From Leucosporidium creatinivorum (taxonomy: Eukaryota > Basidiomycota > Microbotryomycetes > Leucosporidiales > Leucosporidiaceae), in contig BCKL01000009.1 of assembly GCA_001600635.1 (NCBI GenBank), forward strand, positions 606,755 to 670,754: DNA of 64,000 nt. The letters run 5' to 3'. The notes beneath the pieces were generated by a model, which was not told where the DNA came from, made no database searches, and worked only from the letters and a program-made list of their open reading frames with translations. Positions within the stretch are counted from its first letter, which is position 1, and the number at the start of each line of letters is the position of its first letter. The position numbers and the translations under genes were made by a program. This document shows positions 12,841-23,062 of the stretch, one piece after another.

Positions 12841-13291
12841 GTTGATAGACAGCAACGAGCGAGATGCAGGAGAGAGATCAAGAGGAGAGCGCAAAGGCTC
12901 CAAAAGTGGCCTTCGGCTGAACCCTGCTCGACACGCCAGCCCATCGGCCGAGGTCTGGATTCCGATGCGGCTGCCGGCTGACGAAGCCCTCTGCTCTCGG
13001 ACGGAGGCGCCGAAGAGGGGCCTACATGAGTGCTAGAGCAGAGAGAAGCAGCGGTGAAGAGCGAGCAGCTAGACGTCGAAGGAAGAAAGTCATCTCGACC
13101 GATTCCTTCGGTCTTCTCGCTGGTGCTTGGCGAAAGGCTTGGGGCTGATCTCCGTAAGGCAAGGACAGGAGGCTCGACTGTAGCTGAGTAGATAGCACAA
13201 GGCTTCCCTCAAGACGTGAGCGAAGCTGGAGCAAGCAGAACCTCCGTGCTATTGTCCCCTCCGCCGAGGGCCAAGTCGAAGCGCGAGGGCA
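12841..13291. promoter_or_regulatory. Region upstream of the MFS gene
   Basis: About 450 bp between the MFS start and the stop of the next minus-strand gene. It should contain the MFS promoter and the 3' UTR of the Bqt4-like gene. No recognisable regulator site or extra gene. Confidence 0.45.
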
Positions 13292-14854
13292 CTAGCGAAC
13301 GTAATCTTTGACAGACGGCCAGACTACAGCCAACAGCAAGGCCGCGAGTAGCACAACAACAGCATTCATGTGCCCTCCTGCCCCCTCCGCCCTCCTTTGC
13401 CGCTGCTCCCTCAGACGAGTGCGCTGACCCTGCTCGGCGGAGACCAGCTCGAGTTGGCGCTCAAGCTGCTCGACCCGCATGGCAAGGGAAGCGACTGAGA
13501 AATCCCCTTCCTCCTCATCATTCTGCTCCCCACCATCACTTCGAGCACTCAACAGCTGCTCCAGCCCTTCCTCCAACTTCTCCAACCTCCTCGCAACATC
13601 CATCTCTCTCGCCTCTCTCTCCAGCGGCTCCTCTTCCACCTCCCCCTTGCTCGCTCCCCTTTTACTCGCCACCTCCCGCTCCCTCTCTAACCTCCATTCC
13701 CTCCCCACAAACCTCGCCAAAGCATCCACCAACCCCAACCTGCCCTTCGCCCACCCCTCGTCCGAGCCGCTGAGGATCTCGGCGCGGGTGATGGGCAGGT
13801 TGGGGAGTGGGTAGAGGTTTCCTCGTGCTCCTTGCGCATCGGAAGGCGATGAGGATGGAAGGAGCGCGGTGAGAGAAAGGAGGGAGAGGACGGTGGTGAA
13901 GAGGAGGGAAGGGGTCAGGTCGGTCGAGCCCTCCTGGAGGTGTAGGCTCGAGGAGGCGGAAGGCGAGGAGGGCGAATCCTCGTCGTCGCGGTAGGCTTCG
14001 TATTCGGTTATTGTCCAGTCGATGAGGTGCGAGTAGAGGGCTGCGAAGGTGGTGGGGAAGGAGGAGAGGGAGGCCGAGCTGGGCGAGAGATGGGTGGGGA
14101 GGAGGGTGCGGACTTGGAGGTTACTTGGAAGGAGGTGGATGCGAGGGAAGGTGGTGCTGTAGTGAGATCGATCAGTCAGTGGGGTCGGGCTCCTCATAGA
14201 GAGCTGAGAGACTCACGAGAGCATCGCCGAGGTGCTGTAGCGAGCGGGGTCAATTCGGTCGCTTCCGATCTTCCAGCTATAGCGATGGAAGGGTCAGCCA
14301 GACAGCTCAAGCATCCAATCCCACCGAGACTCACTTGTGCACCATTCCTCCCTCCTCACGATCCTCGACCGAGAAAGCTCGGCGAGTCTCCCATTCGAGG
14401 AATCCTGCCAGCTCATCGATGACGCCCAAGTCCTCTGCGATAGTGCGAGCAGTCTTGAGTGGGACCCAGATATCGATGACTGTGGTAGCCGAGGGTATCA
14501 GCGGACGGACTGGTGAGAGGGCCTGCTTCGAGACGAGCGCCGAGCAGCAGACGGACTGACAAGGTGCGATTCCGGCGAGGGTGGAGTCGAAAGCGGGGCG
14601 TCTGAGTTCGGGGTAGAGTAACAAACCCTCCAATGGTGAGATGCCGACTGCTAGGAAGATACGAGCGAGCGAAACGAAGGGTTCCCTGCGAGGTGCGAGA
14701 GAGAGGTCAGCTCGGTGGGGAGCTCTGGCTCGGAGCTCGACGGACCTGTGCTCTGGATCCAGGATCCTGACTATTGGTACTGTAGCTACCTCTGCTCCCT
14801 GCCTGAGATCCTGCACCTGTACATGTTTTTCGCCTGGCTGCTGTGCACGCGCAT
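13292..14854 (-). CDS. APSES/KilA-N-type DNA-binding-like protein with C-terminal membrane anchor (Bqt4-like)
   Basis: The N-terminal part reads 'REPFVSLARIFLAVGISP', then across an intron 'FIDIWVPLKTARTIAEDLGV', then 'IDELAGFLEWE'. That order resembles the APSES/KilA-N fold ('YVSLT..L.AAGI ... GTWIPLE.A..LA...GI...L.PLFE'). The middle holds low-complexity S/E-rich sequence and a likely coiled coil ('RRLEKLEEGLEQLL', 'RVEQLERQLELVSAEQ'). The protein ends in one hydrophobic helix, 'AVVVLLAALLLAVVW', then 'PSVKDYVR', a tail anchor. This architecture matches S. pombe Bqt4, an inner-nuclear-membrane protein that tethers telomeres. The start at 14854 is the first in-frame ATG after an upstream stop, and exon 1 is the least certain part. 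It could instead be an unrelated tail-anchored protein. Confidence 0.55.
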
Positions 14855-15393
14855 CGCCTGCTTGGTGACGTCGGAAAAGCAGGTGGGCGACGAGGCAAGG
14901 TGTAGGCGAAGCGGAAGAGGCTATTGGCGGGAGGAGGCAGAAGTGAAGAGGTACAGAATCAGGTGGGAGCGGACGGGGTGCCAGCTTGTCGTGATCCGCT
15001 GCTGCTCGAGAGGGTCGAAGCGGAGGAGAGACGCTCGGCATCTGCACTTTTTGCCCTTCTCTCTCTTGCCATTCGCTGCTCGCTGCCCTCGGGTCTATAC
15101 AGCTACAAAAGTGAGTTTGATTGCTCTCTTATCGCTGCTATCGTCCTACACCCCAGCCTCCCCCTGCTGCTCCGAGCGCGAGACAGCACAGCCTGACTGA
15201 GCAACAAGCGGTTCCTCAGCCCCGAGTCTAACTTGAGAAGGAAGGGGCACAGGCTGGGGAGTTACACGAAAAGATACCGTCGCTACCGACTCGGGAGGCG
15301 GAGCATGTCTGGCCCTTCTACAGCACAGCAGCACGACCCTGACCGCCGTCGCTTTCCCCGCTCACCTCTTTCTCTTCCTTTCCCTCGCTAGAC
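14855..15393. promoter_or_regulatory. Divergent region between Bqt4-like gene and mucin-like gene
   Basis: About 540 bp between divergent starts, expected to contain both promoters. Polypyrimidine tracts precede the plus-strand ATG at 15394. Some of the left part could belong to an unrecognised first exon of the minus-strand gene. Confidence 0.4.
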
Positions 15394-16908
15394 ATGTCGC
15401 AAGGCTACTACCCTCAACAAAATTATGCCTACAGCGATTCTGCTCCCACCTACGCTTCTCCTTCCCAAGGAGGCCATGCCCACTCGCTCTCCGACCCCTC
15501 CGCAGGACAAGGAGGACCGCAACAGCAGCCCTACTCGGCCGTCCCGCTCTCCCACGACCCAGAGATGCAGGACCTCTCTACTCGGCCGTTAAGCGGAGGA
15601 GAAGTCGGAGGTGCATCCGCCTACTGGGAGGGACCTTCGGCGCGGAACAGTGCTGGAGGATCCGCCTTTGACGCCCCAGATTGGGAGGGGGAGTACGGCA
15701 GCGGGATCCCATGGTACAAGCGGAAGAAGGCATTGCTCGCTGCGGCCGGTGTGCTGCTAGTAGCTCTCGCCGTCGCTCTCGGTGTAGGACTCGGAGTAGG
15801 ACTCGGCAGCAAGAAGAACAACTCGACCGACGAGGCAGCTCGGCTTTCGTCCATCGCCAGCGCTAGCGAGGCCAGTCGGACAGCCAGCGTCGGATACTCG
15901 CTCTACACTAGCACGATGACCAACAGCGTCGGATCCGTCACCGAGGTCGTCAGTACCGACACGAGCGCCCCTGCCGCCCAATCGACGACTACGACTGAGC
16001 CGGCGCCGACCAGCTCCAGCACTTCCCAAACCACCGAAGCACCGCCCGCCTCTTCCAGTAGCTCCATGACCCCCGACCCTACATCCTCCTCGACGACCGA
16101 GTCCTCCTCCGAAACTACACCGCCCCCGAGCTCGACCACCGAATCCTCGAGCTCCCCGTCCTCGAGCCAGACCACCACACCACCTCCTTCGAGCTCGAGT
16201 ACCACCACGGACGCTCCTACAAGTACGAGTGAGCCGTCTTCTTCAAGCTCGTCCTCCCCGTCGTCCTCCTCCTTCTCCCCTACAACAAGTTCGTCTCTCC
16301 CTCCTTCGTCGTCTTCTGTACCCCCTTCCTCTTCATCCACCTCCTCCGATCCACCTTCTTCCTCTTCCTCTTCCTCCTCCTCTCCGCTCCCGACGTCTTC
16401 AACGTCGTGTTCGTCCCCTCGCCCTCACCCTTTCCCAACCTCTCATTTCGATGGCTAACCCTCGTTTCCTCAAACAGCACCCGAAAGCTCCTCAAGCAGC
16501 ACGACTACACCAGCGGGAGACACAACATCCGCCGCAGAGTCGACGACGAGCGCGGCAACCACCAGCGCCCCCGGAGAGTCGAGCTCAGCCACCCCGACCG
16601 AGGGCAACGCCGCTGCCACTCCGGCGCAATCTACCGACTCGAATGGAGGATCGTACGTCTTCACCACCCGCCCAATCGTTAGTATTGCTTTCCTCTGAAC
16701 CCCGAGCTCATGCCTTCCCTGCCTACTTCTTGCTCCTCTTCAACGAATCTTCAAGGACTAACCCGACTCGTCGGCTCGCCTAATAGGTCAATCCGGGCGG
16801 CTTCACCATCGGTACTCTCACTGGTGCGCTCTACTGTGCTCCCTGTCTTCGTCGGAGCGTCGCTGACCTCGCTCTCGATCAGGCTACGTAACGGTCACCG
16901 GCGCCTAA
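15394..16908 (+). CDS. Mucin-like single-pass membrane protein, Ser/Thr-rich
   Basis: The first ~110 residues are hydrophilic and rich in Q, P, G and S ('MSQGYYPQQNYAYSDSAP'). A basic stop sequence 'WYKRKK' is followed by one helix, 'ALLAAAGVLLVALAVALGVGLGVGLG'-like and glycine/valine-rich (residues ~112-137). About 200 residues of nearly pure S/T/P/E low complexity follow, ending past an intron in 'SYVFTTRPI', 'VNPGGFTI' and 'YVTVTGA'. With the basic side before the helix, the Ser/Thr domain should be extracytoplasmic and heavily O-mannosylated, a wall sensor or mucin-like layout (reminiscent of Mid2/Wsc logic, but no WSC domain). Splice borders in the low-complexity part (donor near 16405, acceptor near 16489) are uncertain. 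Confidence 0.7.
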
Positions 16909-17443
16909 GCCTCCGACCGACAGACACTTCACCCCCCTCCCCTCGCGAAGAGCCGGCTCTTCCCCTCCTCTCCCTCGCATACAGCATCTTCGCACCACAG
17001 ACACTCTTCTAGCCATGTATTCTCTCCCATGTTCATGCCCTCCCCGTCACGACTAGCAGAGAGGCTCGGCGTAGCTCTCTTTACATCCCCCTCCTCACGC
17101 CCTCACGCACTCTTAGTACCTTTGTCACCCTATGTACAAACATAAACGACTTCCCTATCTCTGCGCCGGAGAGCGAGAGATGAGAGCGCGAGTGAAAGAC
17201 AGCTCGGCGCCGAACTTCTCGCTGGCTGAGACGAGAGGCGAAAGGTGAGATAATGTGGATATCAGTGGGAAGCTATCTTATTGGGCCGTAATATACACCG
17301 ACTGTCTTCCGACCTCCTCTTCGATCAACGACGAACCCTCCGCCCTTCCTCGGCTCGCTCGCCTCAACGACCCCTTCATCCGCCTCCCTTCTCTCTTCTT
17401 CCAATCCAATCCAGCCTCGCTTTCCGCTGCTTTCACCTTCGCA
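16909..17443. other. Convergent intergenic region
   Basis: About 535 bp between the mucin-like gene and the Zn2Cys6 gene, tail to tail. It holds 3' UTR-like, pyrimidine-rich sequence; 17330-17440 is strongly C/T-rich. No gene or RNA recognised. Confidence 0.5.
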
Positions 17444-18541
17444 CTACATCCGCTCCACCTCTCTTCCTCCTCCCATCCTCCCCTCCCTTCTCCCGCTCGG
17501 CGCTCCTCCATCCTCATCCTCCTCCTCGCCCGGCACAGGCGGCGCCACAGCCACCGGCAGCGAAGGTGGCGGGAAGTAAGGCATCGGGTGATAATGGACT
17601 ACTCCTGCGGCGGCAGAAGACGGAGAAGGGAGGAGGGCGTAGTGGAATTGAGGTTTGGGAGGGGAAGGCCGAGGGAGGGGAGGTGGGTAGAGGGAGGCTG
17701 GTAAGGAAGGAGGAGGGTCGTAGAGGTGGTAGGATGTCGAATGAGGGGACATGGACCATGGTGTTGGGCGAGGCTGAGGAGGTGGTCGGTAGAGGGCTTG
17801 GAAGGAGGCGTAGGAGAAAAGCGAAGAGGGTGGGTCGGCCGGAGGCAGCTCACGAGGGCGGACGGAAGATAGGCGATGAGGATTCTTGGGAGAGGGGTGC
17901 AGCGCGAGAGCTAGAGGAGGGAGCACGGAAGGGGTGTGGGTCCCGCTCGGCGCCGAAGGCGAGCTGCCGCTCTCGGCGATGAGGATCCTCGACTCGTCCT
18001 TCTCCGATCCGACTCGGTCAACGCCCTTGGACTTGCTCCGCAGATTCTCCACCACAGAAGTGAGTCTCTCGATCCCCAACCGAGCGGCGCTGAGGGTGTC
18101 GGTTCGTCCTCTGCAAGGGCGCCCAGCAGGTGAGCTTCTCCTGAGAAGGAGCTGATTCCTCAACAGCGACTCACAGAGGCGGTACACCGGGATATACGCA
18201 ATCCTCGGAGCGCATGACGCAGTGAGCGCATGGCAGCTGGCGAGAGCACTGCAGACAAGAGAGCGGGAGGAGGGTCAGCTCGGTGCCTTTGTCCGTCCTC
18301 CGCGTCGTCGAGTGATCTGAGCCGAGATGGGCGAGCTCACCTTCACCTTGCGGACCTTGCACGAACTACAGCTCGTCTGCCGATTCCCATACTTCGCCGC
18401 CTTGGTCGTCAGTCTCGCTGAACGACCTCCCTCCTCAGCGTCCCTCTCGGCTCTGCCACCGCTCGCTTCTCCTCCGGTGCTGAGCGCGCGTGATGCATCT
18501 TGAGTAGTCTCGGAAGCGGTCGAGTGGGTTGCTTTGGGCAT
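17444..18541 (-). CDS. Zn2Cys6 fungal-type transcription factor
   Basis: The ATG at 18541 begins 'MPKATHSTAS'. After a ~55-residue S/E/G-rich leader comes a complete Zn2Cys6 binuclear cluster split by an intron: 'SCSSCKVRKVK' joined to 'CSRQLPCAHCVMRSEDCVYP' (spacing C-x2-C-x6-C-x5-C-x2-C-x6-C). Downstream 'LGIERLTSVVENLR' could be the start of a dimerisation helix. The rest is proline/serine/tyrosine-rich low complexity with 'PPLPRPSPPKP' and a C-terminal acidic/glycine-rich end. No fungal_trans (middle homology) domain is visible, and at about 330 residues it is short for the class. Target genes cannot be inferred from its neighbours. The end at 17444 assumes no further 3' intron. Confidence 0.85.
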
Positions 18542-18861
18542 AGTGAGGCGAAGCACGACGGAAAGTCGACACGCCGAGCGGCGACAAAGGCGAGCGGAGA
18601 GCGGGCGAGCCAAAGGCGGAGAGTGGTGGTATACCGCTGAGAGCAGGACAGTAGTTTCTAAGCGTTCCGTAGCAGCGAGCTGAGCGTTGTACGTCGTCGC
18701 CGAAGGGAGGACGAGGTCGTGAGCGGAGGCAGAAAGGTGAAGCCTTCGCTTCGGGCCTCGGAGTCGCTTCTTGCTGCGTTTCGGACCGACTCGAGATGAC
18801 GGAGAGGTCTACAAAGCTTAGTGTACAGCAACAGGCGAGAAGTACTAAGCATCTACACCTC
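18542..18861. promoter_or_regulatory. Region upstream of the Zn2Cys6 gene
   Basis: About 320 bp between the Zn2Cys6 start and the stop of the next minus-strand gene. It is presumed promoter plus the 3' UTR of the PHAF1-like gene. Nothing else is seen. Confidence 0.4.
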
Positions 18862-20646
18862 TCAGAAGAGCCACACCGTCTCGATGTCGCCCGAGCCCGT
18901 CACCTCCAGCGCAATACCAGGGAAGCCGTGGATATCTGCGAGAGTGGACCTCGGTCAGCGCCTTCTCTACTGTAGCAAAAAAAAAACAGAGAGTGGCGCA
19001 CCCGTCGTCTTGCCCTTGACAGGTCCCTCGCCGCCATCCGCCGCTCGGTCCAGCACCATCGGCCGCTCAATCTCCTGTTTTGGCGTTGCTGACGACGGCC
19101 GCGAGATCTCCAGCTCTGCCGTACGACCCCTGCCCTTCTTGCCTCCCACCTTTGACCCCATAGATGCGGGACTGCCCGACCGGATCGAATCAACCGAACC
19201 GACTCGCGAGTCTCCATCTCCGATGACGCTCAGAAGACCATCCGTACCAGGGATTGAGCGAGGTGCAGTCGTATCGGCACTTGAGCCCGGCTTCAGTAGC
19301 TCGGCGAGGGAGCTGAAGGCGTCCAACGAGCTTCGGCGCTCCCCAGTCGAGTCGACCAGCTCCCAGCGACAGCGCGAGGTCCGACCGAAGTTGATCTCGC
19401 CTGGGAGATTCGAGTGGAGGACGATCTTGAGTAGGGTGTGCTTTGTGGGGTGGAGGAGGAAGGTGAGGCCGAGGTGAGGGTGTGAGACGAAGTAGGCGTT
19501 GGCTGTGGAGCAGTGGGAGTCAGCTCGGGCGCCAGCAAGCCAAGCAGACAAGTGCCGACGTACGTTGGAGAGCAGGATCCACCGAAGAACGCGAATCGTG
19601 AATCGACATGCGATCCTTTGACGAGTAGAAGAGGTCAGCTCGGCGAAGCTTCAAGCTTCAAGTTGGGGAGCGAGATACCGCCGACTCACGTCCTCCTTCC
19701 AAAACGTCCGCACAGGACTGCCCAGGTCGCACATGAGATCTTCGCTCGTCGTTACGCCTATCTTGAGCATGACGGGAGGTGTTGGAGTACCATCACCACT
19801 GTGGAAATGGAGCGAGACCGAGGACGGCTTGCGAAGTGAGTCGAGCTGTGGACGAAGGGTGAGCTGGGCCGCGAGTGAGACGCATCAACAGGGCTCACCT
19901 TGATTTCAGCGAACAGCAGATCGCCCTCGGCTACAGTTGGCGACGCGGGCAAGACGGGATGAAGCCACACCTGGTCGACCGAGATGTTCGGCGGCGTCGG
20001 TAGAGGCGTGAGGATGATGCGAGATAAGACCGAGCCTGTTCGGTAGATGATTAGCAGGCTATGTTGACGGTTGGGACTCCGAACTCACCTCCATTGGCCC
20101 TCCGAGCCACTGCAAAGGCCACGCCGGGATAGCTGAGCACCTCCTCGGCCTCGTCGCTTTCTCGCCCCGAGCTGTACGTCGGCCCCATCACTCGGCGCAC
20201 CGTCTTGAAAACGTCTTCTTCCTCATCTGATCCGCCCTCCCGCAGAGCCTTGCCTCTGTAGGCGACCCATGACCCAGCCTCGCCCGTGACCTCGATACGC
20301 GTGAGGCGTTGCGAGAGGGGATCGAACAGCAATGCGAGTGGGGGCGAGGTGAGCAGTAGATGGATCTCGGTCGTCGAAGGAGCCTGTAGATGACCACAGT
20401 CAGCTGCTGGGCTTCCGGCATGAGAGATAGGTGGGGGGAACTCGCCTCGTCGTCCCAAATGAGCTTGGCGGAAGGATATGCATCACGCTGGCTTCGGACG
20501 AGGTTCAGTACAGAGAAGAGGGTAGTGCCTGCTCGGCGGAGAAGTATCAGCTTGTCAATCGAGCTGAGTAGCTTGAACAAACGCGACTCACCCAGCGCGA
20601 ACGGCCCCAGCGCTTCTCCTGGCAGCAAATCCAGCGGGCGGATCAT
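18862..20646 (-). CDS. PHAF1/UPF0183 family protein (phagophore assembly factor-like)
   Basis: UPF0183 family members (human C16orf70/PHAF1, Arabidopsis AT3G51130) associate with autophagosome formation sites. Spliced pieces read in order: 'MIRPLDLLPGEALGPFALG', 'TTLFSVLNLVRSQRDAYPSA', 'IHLLLTSPPLALLFDP', 'LTRIEVTG', 'PGVAFAVARRA', 'MCDLGSPVRTFWKED', 'RMSIHDSRSS', 'NAYFVSHPHLGLTFLLHP', 'HTLLKIVLHSNLPGEINFGR' and 'SRCRWEL'. The C-terminal exon ends 'DIHGFPGIALEVTGSGDIET' and 'VWLF'. The 'CDLG.P...W.KED.RM.IH' and 'L..DFLF....V.K..LH.N.PG...F..Y.RC' patterns are diagnostic of the family. A ~120-residue Ser/Gly/Arg-rich insertion near the C-terminus looks lineage-specific. About eight introns. 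Confidence 0.88.
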
Positions 20647-21172
20647 GTTGGTAGTGAGTCAAGCTTATCGCCGATGTAGCTTTGTAGTCGAAGGCGAAGA
20701 GGTGAAGTCAAGCAGAATGTGGGGAGAGTTGAAGGCTGCCTCGTCTCTTGTGCTCCTACACTTCATCGCTTCTCGTCGTCTCGCCTTCCGACTCGTACTG
20801 GACAGCAGCGGATAGTGCAGAGCTACTTTACCGCCCCACAGCTTCCGTACACGCCTCTGCCTCGTCCGCTCGCCCGCTCGCTCGGACGCTCGACCCTCTC
20901 GCTGTGCGGTGCTCGCTCTGCAGAAAGGTCAGTCGCTCATCCAGGGATAGAGAGAGCACAGAAAAGCAGTCGCTCACTCACACACTTTCTCGTGCAGCTC
21001 AACGTCTTCGGTCTACCGCGCTCGGCGCTGCTGCTCTCCGCAACTCTCTTGCTCGTCTAAGGTGCGGTTTCGTGTGCGGGCTCTGCGATGAAAGCGACTT
21101 TACTGATATCCAGTTCAGTCCTACAGCTCGATCTCTCCCTCCGCCTCACTTTCCATCCCCTCCTTCGCCGAT
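20647..21172. promoter_or_regulatory. Divergent region between the PHAF1-like gene and an F-box-type gene
   Basis: About 525 bp between divergent starts. It is expected to contain two promoters and possibly a 5' UTR intron for the plus-strand gene (CT-rich sequence precedes 21173). No additional gene recognised. Confidence 0.4.
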
Positions 21173-22553
21173 ATGCCCTGCCCATCCCTGCCGACCGAGC
21201 TCCTCACCCAAATCATCTGCGAGGCCGCTATCGAGCTTCCCGAAGGAGACACCTACCAGCGCAACAAGGACCTTCGCTCCTTCTCCCTGGTCTCATCGCA
21301 GTGGAGGGCCATAGCTCAGGCCGAGCTCATTCGCCTGCCGACCGTTGGCACCCTACAAAGAATCCGCCAGCTCACCCACAAGATCTTGGTCGAGCCGCGC
21401 CTTCAGAGGAGGATGAAGCACCTTCGATTCTTGCCCAAAGGCAACGACGAGGGGCCTCTCGAAACGGCTTTGAGCGAAGTGCTCTTCGCTTCGAAGGTTG
21501 ACCTCGAATCGGTGTCGATTTGCTACCGCAACGTCTACCAGCGCAAGTGCCTTTGGCTCTGGATGTATTGGTGGAGTAAGTCTCACTCGTTTTAAGCAAG
21601 AACGTCCCGCTGACCTCTTCGTTTCTCCAGCCTGCTCTCATCTCACTTCGCTCGCCATCTCACACGCCGAGCTTCAGGTGCCTACGGAGGACAGCTGGCG
21701 CGAGATCCTCTTCCCAAATTTCAAGACTCTCGATCTGCGCCGCGTAATAATCACGACGGACGACGACGATCACTACTTGTGGAAGCTCAACAATCGCGCG
21801 TCCGAGATCGTCCTCCCCCTCGGCGACAGGGCAACCACTCCCGCTCTCCGTACGCTTCGCATCTCAGCCTCGGGATATGGAAGTCTCAACATTGGCGACT
21901 TTGTCGACCTCGCCGACCAGATTACCAACCTCTCCCTCGGCGTGTTCTCGGACCACGGCTTCCTCGAACCCGAGCTACTCGAAAAGTTCACCGCCCTCCA
22001 GACGTTCGAAGTGGATTGGCCGCTCGACGAGGACGTTCCCTGCTGGCAGCTCAAAGCGTCGGGTAGTCCTTTAAAGGAGCTCAGGGTCCGCGACCGCCAC
22101 GACCGCCATCTCGAAGAGAACGAATGGGATGAGATCGACGGCACCGAGGAGATCATGCATATCGAATGGAGTCCAGAGCGCGAGGGTCACGGAGGAGAGA
22201 TCAAAAGGCGTGCTAGTGAGCCCGAGGAGCAGGAGACCGAGGAAGAGGAGGAGGAGCGACTCGAGCTTGAGGATGAGAAGCGCTCGGAGGAGGACTACTG
22301 TCGCTTCGAGCGCCTTGAGCACATCGCCCAGAGGCTCTGCGACTCGATCGAAGACTTCCCCGAGCTTCGTACACTTGTCCTCCCCCCAAAATTCGCCACT
22401 GCACTCGCCGCACTCGACGAGTACCTCGACTACTACGAAGCTCCTCGACTTGCTGCTCAGTGCGAGGAGCTCGGCATAGAGATCAAGATTGAGGAGCGTC
22501 GCTGGGAGACGGACCTCGCTTACAAGCAGTTCGCTAACCCTGCTAGGAGCTGA
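21173..22553 (+). CDS. F-box-like protein with acidic region
   Basis: The start 'MPCPSLPTELLTQIICEAAI' followed by 'LRSFSLVSSQWRAIAQAEL' is an F-box-like pattern. An intron at about 21574-21630 joins 'WLWMYWW' to 'TCSHLTSLAISHAELQ'. The rest has leucine-rich segments ('FKTLDLRRVIIT', 'LRTLRISASG', 'ITNLSLGVFS', 'LKELRVRDR'), a strongly acidic stretch ('EEQETEEEEEERLELEDE') and the conserved-looking end 'RTLVLPPKFATALAALDEYL'. A likely 3' UTR intron starts two bases after the stop (gtgagt at 22556, acceptor near 22617). It probably acts as a ubiquitin-ligase substrate adaptor; target unknown. Its layout resembles the gene at 60.7-62.0 kb. Confidence 0.72.
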
Positions 22554-23062
22554 GGTGAGTCCTTCCCTTCTCTCCTCCACCTTCGCCGATCTTAGGCTGA
22601 CCTTCGCTATCTGCAGAACAAGCCAGGACGAGCTGGGAGCGAAGCTGATGTAGTTAATCGAGAACCGTGTGGTGTCGCTGGAGTACGCTCCCGTTTGCTT
22701 TGGGCTAAGGTGAAGGTCGAGCGACCGTTCGGCGAGCTCGGCGAAGTTCAGCTGCGAGGGCAAGTGCTTTGCTACAGCCGTCGAGAGCAGATTCGAGCTA
22801 CCATCATGATGTCCCTCACACCACAAGCGAGATGGACGCTTTCTGCACCTCTTCGACTCGGGGATCAGTGAGTGCATGCGAACTTCTCGTCGAAGCTCAA
22901 AGATGGGCGCGCCTGGCTCGCCTCTTTCTTTCCTCCACCTCACTCGTCGTGCGTCTCATCTCTCGCCTTCTCGTGCAGCACAGCACCTCAACACACACTA
23001 CAGCCAGCTAACCTCGTCCACCACCTTGCTCTCCTACAGTAAACTTTTCCTCACTCGCAAAA
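22554..23062. promoter_or_regulatory. Upstream region of the eEF1B gene
   Basis: About 510 bp containing the 3' UTR (with a probable intron) of the preceding F-box-type gene and the promoter and 5' UTR of eEF1B. The last ~110 bp before the ATG is strongly pyrimidine-rich, typical of highly expressed fungal genes. No extra gene recognised. Confidence 0.45.

Noticed and set aside
10148-18541. Possible secondary-metabolite cluster (MFS exporter plus Zn2Cys6 regulator)
   Set aside because: There is no PKS, NRPS, terpene or tailoring enzyme between them. The neighbours are Bqt4-like, mucin-like and PHAF1-like genes; the acyl-CoA synthetase is 45 kb away.
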